This document shows positions 59,752 to 64,000 of a DNA stretch of 64,000 nucleotides, piece after piece. Every line of letters begins with the position of its first letter. The first letter of the stretch is position 1. The notes under the pieces are model-generated. The model had not been told where the DNA came from. It worked only from the letters and a program-made list of their open reading frames with translations, and searched no databases. Made by a program: the position numbers and the translations under genes. Origin of the DNA: Bog-473 sp963781955 (GTDB lineage: Bacteria > Actinomycetota > Acidimicrobiia > Acidimicrobiales > RAAP-2); the NCBI GenBank assembly GCA_963781955.1, contig CAWAHU010000001.1:1302001-1366000 (forward strand), given 5' to 3'.

Positions 59752-60302
59752 CGCGGCCTGGGGGTGGCGAAGACCCGGCGTACCATGGGCTCGAAGTGCG
59801 AGAGCGGCTTCGTGGGGTACGCCGGGTCGAAGCTGGTCTGGTCCCACTCGTCGGCGAACTGCTGGGCCAGGTCGTACCAGGGCTCCCCGTCGTACTGCTG
59901 GCGCGCGTCGGGGTCCTGGCCAAGGTGCGTGTAGTAGTGCCGCCCCTGGAAGTCCTGGTGGGCCCGGATCATGTGGTACGTGTCCGAACCGACGTAGGGC
60001 CGCAGGATCTCCGCGGCGATGGCCGGGTGGTTCAGGACGGAGACCGCCTTGCCGATGTCGTGGCACAGCGAGGCGACCACCACCTCCTCGCCGGCTCCGG
60101 CCTCCTCGGCCCGGGTGGCCGTCTGGAGCGAGTGCACCAACTGGTCGACGGCGAAGCCGTCGAGGATGTCCTCGAGCGAGACCAGCATGGACAGCACCCG
60201 GTCCGACACGCGGGGCTGGTGCGACATCGTCTCGCCGATGATGACTTGCCACTGCTCGGCGGTTGACTCGTCCATGCGGGTGAACGTCATGGGGTCAATC
60301 AT
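59748..60302 (-). CDS. HD-domain metal-dependent phosphohydrolase
   Basis: 184 residues. The HD pair is in VVVASLCHDIGKAVSVLNHP; further His ligands are in QLVHSLQTATRAEEAG and YHMIRAHQDFQGRHYYTHLG. The layout is close to the PhnZ/MIOX-like HD oxygenases and phosphohydrolases. Substrate unknown. It precedes a GT2 gene with which it overlaps, and ispH lies upstream on the same strand 43 bases away. Confidence 0.85.
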   Translation of the reverse strand: MIDPMTFTRMDESTAEQWQVIIGETMSHQPRVSDRVLSMLVSLEDILDGFAVDQLVHSLQTATRAEEAGAGEEVVVASLCHDIGKAVSVLNHPAIAAEILRPYVGSDTYHMIRAHQDFQGRHYYTHLGQDPDARQQYDGEPWYDLAQQFADEWDQTSFDPAYPTKPLSHFEPMVRRVFATPRPR

Positions 60303-60345
60303 CGCGCACGGCGCCGGGAGGGCACTGGCGCATCGCGGCCGGCAC

Positions 60346-61398
60346 TCAAGAAGCGAGCAGCTCCAGGACGTCAGCGGCTGAAACGGAGCGGTCGTGAGAC
60401 GCCGGGTCGGCCCGCTCGGGTCCAGGGCGGCCGGCCAGGAAGCCGATGGTGCTGCCGAGTGCGCGCAGCATCTCGCGCAGCTCGGGCGGCGGGGGGAAGT
60501 ACTCGTCCTCGGTGGTCACGGTGACCTCGGTCACCCCCTCGGCCGGGGCGAGCCGAGCGATGACCGCCTCGACGAGGTCTTCGGGCGCCGATGCCCCGGC
60601 GGTCACGCCCACCGTGCCGGACAGGTCACCGGGCAGCTCGCCCGCCTCGTTCACCCGCAGCACGCGCGGGCACCCGCCTGCCCGCGCCACCTTCTCGAGC
60701 GCCACCGTGTTCGAGGAGTTGGCCGAACCGATGACGACTACCGCGTCCGCCTCCGACGCGATGGCCTTGAGCGCGGCCTGGCGGTTGGTGGTGGCGAAGC
60801 ACAGGTCGCTGCGGTTGGGCATCCACAGGTCGGGGAAGCGCTGGCGCGCCGCCTCCATCAGGCCGCTCCACTCGTCGTGGCTGAGCGTGGTCTGGGCGAG
60901 CAGGGCCACCGGCGTCCCCTCGCCGGCCAGGTCGCCCAGCGCGTCGAGGTCCGCCTCGTGCTCGAGCAGGTGCACCGAGCGAGGGGCGACGGCCATCGTC
61001 CCCACGGCCTCCTCGTGGCCCGCGTGGCCGACGTAGAGGACGGTGTAGCCCTTGCGGCTGCGCACCTTGAGCTCGTGGTGGACCTTGGTGACGAGCGGGC
61101 ACACGGCGTCGACCACCACACCGCCTTGGCCCCGGGCCGCCTCGACGACCGAGGGCGCCGAGCCATGGGCCGAGAGCATGAGCGGGGCCCCGGCCGGGAC
61201 CTCGGCCACGTCGTCGACGAAGATCACGCCCTGGGCACGGAAGCGCTCCACCACGTGCTGGTTGTGGACGATCTCGTGGTAGCAGTACACGGGTGGCTCG
61301 AAGACCCGGACCATCCAGGCCAGGGCCTTGATCGCCTTCTCCACCCCGGCGCAGAACCCCCGGGGCGCCGCCAGCATCACTCGGTCGACTCCGGGCAC
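60346..61398 (-). CDS. ispH: 4-hydroxy-3-methylbut-2-enyl diphosphate reductase
   Basis: 350 residues. The three [4Fe-4S] cysteines are in APRGFCAGVEKAIKAL, VDAVCPLVTKVHHEL and SDLCFATTNRQAALK. HEIVHNQHVVERFRAQGVIF, TTLSHDEW and GSANSSNTVALEKVA are further signatures. It makes IPP and DMAPP in the final step of the MEP isoprenoid pathway. It is divergent from the DUF512 gene with only 33 bases between starts. Confidence 0.96.
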   Translation of the reverse strand: MPGVDRVMLAAPRGFCAGVEKAIKALAWMVRVFEPPVYCYHEIVHNQHVVERFRAQGVIFVDDVAEVPAGAPLMLSAHGSAPSVVEAARGQGGVVVDAVCPLVTKVHHELKVRSRKGYTVLYVGHAGHEEAVGTMAVAPRSVHLLEHEADLDALGDLAGEGTPVALLAQTTLSHDEWSGLMEAARQRFPDLWMPNRSDLCFATTNRQAALKAIASEADAVVVIGSANSSNTVALEKVARAGGCPRVLRVNEAGELPGDLSGTVGVTAGASAPEDLVEAVIARLAPAEGVTEVTVTTEDEYFPPPPELREMLRALGSTIGFLAGRPGPERADPASHDRSVSAADVLELLAS

Positions 61399-61431
61399 GA
61401 TTTCCAGGATACCGACAGTAACCTGGTGGGT

Positions 61432-62835
61432 ATGTCAGCCCCCACGGTGACTTCGGTCGCCGCGGCGTCGCCGGCAGCACGGGCCGGCCTGGCGTTGGGA
61501 GACGAGATCCTCAGCATCGACGGCCACGAGCCGCGCGACGTCATCGACTTCCAACGCCTGACCGACGCCGACGACATCGGTGTCCTGGTCCGGCGCGCCG
61601 GCGCGCCGCTGCCCCGGCTGGTCCGGGTGGGCAAGGGGGCGGGGGAGCCCCTGGGAGTCGAGGTGTCCTCGGCCGTCTTCGACCGCATCCGCACTTGCGA
61701 CAACCACTGCGCCTTCTGCTTCATCTACCAGCTGCCCAAGGGCATGCGGCGCAGCCTCTACCTCAAGGACGATGACTACCGGCTGTCGTTCCTCTACGGG
61801 AACTTCACCACGCTGACCCGCTTCACCGAGCTCGACGCCGAACGCATACTCACCGAGCGCCTCAGCCCCCTCTTCGTATCCATCCACACGACGGACCCCG
61901 AGCTGCGCGCCCGCATGCTGCGCAACCCCAAGGGCGCGACCAGCCTGGGCTGGCTCGAGGTGCTGCTCGACGGGGGGATAGAGGTGCATGGCCAGGTCGT
62001 GGTGTGCCCCGGCGTCAACGACGGTGCGGCCCTGGAGGACACGCTGGCCGGCGTCCTGGACCGCTTCGCCGGACTGGCCAGCGTCGGGGTGGTGCCCCTC
62101 GGCCTCAGCCGATTCTCCAACGAGGACGAGATGCGGCCGCACACGCCCGACGAGGCCGCCGCGGTGCTCGACGCGGTCACCGAGTGGCAACGCGTGTTCC
62201 GACAGGCGCTCGGGCGGCGCGTGGTCTTCGCCTCCGACGAGTACTACCTCATGGCGCGGCGCCCGCTGCCGCCGGCCGCCCACTACGAGGGCTACCCGCA
62301 ACACGAGAACGGCATCGGCATGGCGCGCGCCTTCGCCGAGGCCTTTGCCCAGCCGGCGGCGGCCGGGCCGGGGGGGGTGCGCCACGGCTTCTTCGCCGCG
62401 GTCGACGCCGCCCCGGCCGAGGGCTACCGCGCCCCGCGGCTGGCCGACCCATCCGGCGGGCCGGCGCCGGCCGGCGGTCCCGACGACCGCCCGGTCTGCG
62501 TCCTCACCGGTGCCTTCGGCGCCGAGGTCCTCGCCCCGGTGCTGGCCGGCCACCCCCGGCGGGACGTCGAGCTGCGGGCGGTGGTGAACGATTACTTCGG
62601 CGGCACCATCGGAGTGGCCGGTCTGCTCACCGGTGCCGATCTGGCCGGCGTCGTCGCGGACGTCCCCGCGGGGGTGCGGTGCCTGGTCCCGGACGCCTGC
62701 CTGAACCAGGGACGTTTCCTCGACGGGGCCACGCTGGCCGATCTGCCACGGCCCGTCGAGGTGGTGCCCACTGACGGCGCCTCGTTGCGTCGGGCTCTCG
62801 ACGGCACCTCGTTCCGCCTCGGGTGCGCACCATGA
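61432..62835 (+). CDS. DUF512 protein (PDZ plus radical-SAM-like)
   Basis: 467 residues from ATG at 61432. An N-terminal PDZ-like part (SPAARAGLALGDEILSIDGH) is followed by the cysteine cluster CDNHCAFCFIYQLPKGMRRS, then FLYGNFTTLTRFTELDAERI and LSPLFVSIHTTDPELRARML, which resemble radical SAM folds. The C-terminal DUF512 part includes FASDEYYLMARRPLPP. CxxxCxxC is replaced by CxxxxCxFC-like spacing in this family. The role is unknown. Its TGA overlaps the der ATG, and it precedes der in many actinobacteria. Confidence 0.88.
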   Translation: MSAPTVTSVAAASPAARAGLALGDEILSIDGHEPRDVIDFQRLTDADDIGVLVRRAGAPLPRLVRVGKGAGEPLGVEVSSAVFDRIRTCDNHCAFCFIYQLPKGMRRSLYLKDDDYRLSFLYGNFTTLTRFTELDAERILTERLSPLFVSIHTTDPELRARMLRNPKGATSLGWLEVLLDGGIEVHGQVVVCPGVNDGAALEDTLAGVLDRFAGLASVGVVPLGLSRFSNEDEMRPHTPDEAAAVLDAVTEWQRVFRQALGRRVVFASDEYYLMARRPLPPAAHYEGYPQHENGIGMARAFAEAFAQPAAAGPGGVRHGFFAAVDAAPAEGYRAPRLADPSGGPAPAGGPDDRPVCVLTGAFGAEVLAPVLAGHPRRDVELRAVVNDYFGGTIGVAGLLTGADLAGVVADVPAGVRCLVPDACLNQGRFLDGATLADLPRPVEVVPTDGASLRRALDGTSFRLGCAP

Positions 62836-64000
62836 CGGGCACCGTGGTGGTGGCGGGTCGTCCCAACGTGGGCAAGTCCTCCCTGGTCAACCGCATCGTG
62901 GGCAGCCGGGCCGCGGTGGTCGAAGAGGAGCAGGGGGTGACGCGCGACCGCAAGGTGCTGCCGGCCGAATGGGCGGGCGTACCTTTCTCGGTCGTCGATA
63001 CCGGGGGGTGGCTGGCCGCCGGTGAGGGCCTCGAGGCCAAGGTGAGCGCACAGGCCGAGCGGGCTCTGGCCGAGGCGGACGTGATCCTCCTGGTGGTCGA
63101 CGTCACCACCGGGGTCACCGAGGACGACCTGGCCGCGGCGCGCGCATGGTCCGGCGCGCCGGACCGCCGGTGCGGCTGGCGGTGAACAAGGTCGATGACG
63201 CCAACCGGGAGCCGGCCACGTGGGAGTTCGTCTCGCTCGGGCTGGGCGACCCGTTCCCGGTCAGCGCCCAGCACGGACGGGGCACGGGCGACCTGCTCGA
63301 CGAGGTGGTGGCCCTGCTCCCCCCGACGGGAACCGCCGACGGGGCCGCCGCACCGGACGGCGCCGGGTCGGGCGCGGGCCGCGGCGAGCCCGCCGCGGCG
63401 TCGGCCCACGGCACTGCGCGCGGCGGCGCGGGGGAGGGACCGGCCGCTCCCCGGGTGGCCATCATCGGGCGGCCCAACGTCGGCAAGTCGACGCTGTTCA
63501 ACCGCTTGCTCGGCGAGGAGCGCTCCGTGGTGCACGACATGCCGGGCACCACGCGCGATGCCATCGACACGGTGGTGGACACGCCCGACGGGCCGGTGTG
63601 CTTCATCGATACGGCGGGACTGCGCCGACCGTCGAAAACCGACCGGGGCACCGAGCAGCACGCCACCCTACGCGCCCTGCGCGCCCTCGAGCGGGCCGAC
63701 ATCGCCATCCTCGTGATCGACGCCACGATGGGCGCCGCGCACCAGGACCAGCGCCTAGCCGAGCGCATCGGGGTGTCGGGATGCCCGGCCATCGTGGTCC
63801 TGAACAAGTGGGAGCAGGTGGCGGCCCACGACCGTGACGACGTCCTCGCCGGCGTCGCCGACCGGCTGGCGTTCCTGGGCGCAGCGCCGGTGCTCAAGAT
63901 CTCCGCCCTCACCGGCAAGGGGGTGCACCGGATCCTGCCCGCACTCCGCGAGGCGGTCACCGCGTACCACCAGCGCGTACCCACCGGCGTGTTGAACCGC
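62832..64000 (+). CDS. der: Ribosome-assembly GTPase Der (EngA), frameshifted near 63147, 3' end beyond window
   Basis: ATG at 62832. The first GTPase domain has VVVAGRPNVGKSSLVNRIVG, EEQGVTRDRKVL, VVDTGGWL and then stops at 63183 in frame. The rest, VRLAVNKVDDANREP onward, is one base out; inserting one base near 63147 (ARA-LVRRAGPPVRLAVNKVDD) restores it. The second domain has VAIIGRPNVGKSTLFNRLLG, MPGTTRDAIDTVVD, FIDTAGLRRPSK and VVLNKWEQ. Der is essential for 50S assembly, so a real knockout is unlikely and an assembly error is the better reading. An Ala/Gly-rich linker joins the domains. Confidence 0.92.

Noticed and set aside
1..64000. CRISPR array, rRNA or tRNA genes
   Set aside because: No regularly spaced direct repeats and no recognisable rRNA or cloverleaf sequence was found by eye; a covariance search would be needed to exclude a missed tRNA.

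Overview
The window is high-GC, densely coded bacterial DNA from an actinobacterium. The evidence is a WhiB-family gene, a Ku gene, many GTG starts, apparently leaderless genes, and a right half that follows the conserved actinobacterial order HAD phosphatase, tlyA, nadK, recN, pyrG, NUDIX, xerD, scpA, scpB, rluB, cmk, der. The order resembles the Mycobacterium tuberculosis Rv1692 to Rv1713 block, without the two genes that lie between recN and pyrG there. Two secreted proteins built from GYWLVxSDGG repeats, a TrpB2-type enzyme and the absence of mycolic-acid genes fit an Acidimicrobiia-like lineage better than a mycobacterium. That placement is an inference. No rRNA, tRNA or CRISPR array was seen.

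Layout. 1-7.6 kb is mixed accessory DNA: a flavoprotein cut by the window edge, a decayed SRPBCC gene, a VOC protein, an IS110-family element, a NYN/PIN-like protein, a secreted protein, small ORFs and a cupin. 7.7-16.2 kb holds redox and secreted enzymes: a P450, a methyltransferase-AhpD fusion, OsmC, a flavin monooxygenase, an alpha/beta hydrolase and an SGNH hydrolase. 16.4-20.7 kb is a polar amino-acid ABC importer followed by a Crp/Fnr regulator and an 18-codon micro-ORF. 20.9-24.1 kb has a second P450 facing a thioesterase-SDR-CMD operon. 24.2-29.1 kb has a repeat-rich secreted protein, a DUF1801 protein, a CoA transferase and TrpB2. 29.1-32.7 kb is the most unusual stretch: WhiB, two paralogous small proteins and four copies of one promoter-like element. 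Two copies precede the small genes and two precede long GC hairpins. 32.7-41.6 kb carries a mannosyltransferase-like protein, YceI, a second repeat-rich secreted protein, Ku, an XRE-PNPOx fusion and a trehalose-synthase-like glycosyltransferase.

41.7-64 kb is housekeeping. rRNA methylation (TlyA), NADP synthesis (NadK), DNA repair (RecN), CTP synthesis (PyrG), chromosome resolution and condensation (XerD, ScpAB) and ribosome maturation (RluB, Der) are combined with aromatic amino-acid synthesis (AroH, TyrA, AroA), CMP kinase, an acyltransferase, IspH and a DUF512 protein. Most genes in a run overlap or abut, so translational coupling is likely. AroA and CMP kinase are one continuous polypeptide.

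Caution on quality. At least six further genes (a P450, a repeat protein, an O-antigen ligase-like gene, YceI, TyrA and the essential GTPase Der) are each broken by single-base or short-repeat indels, several at short homopolymers. In Der and TyrA this looks more like residual assembly error than real gene loss.
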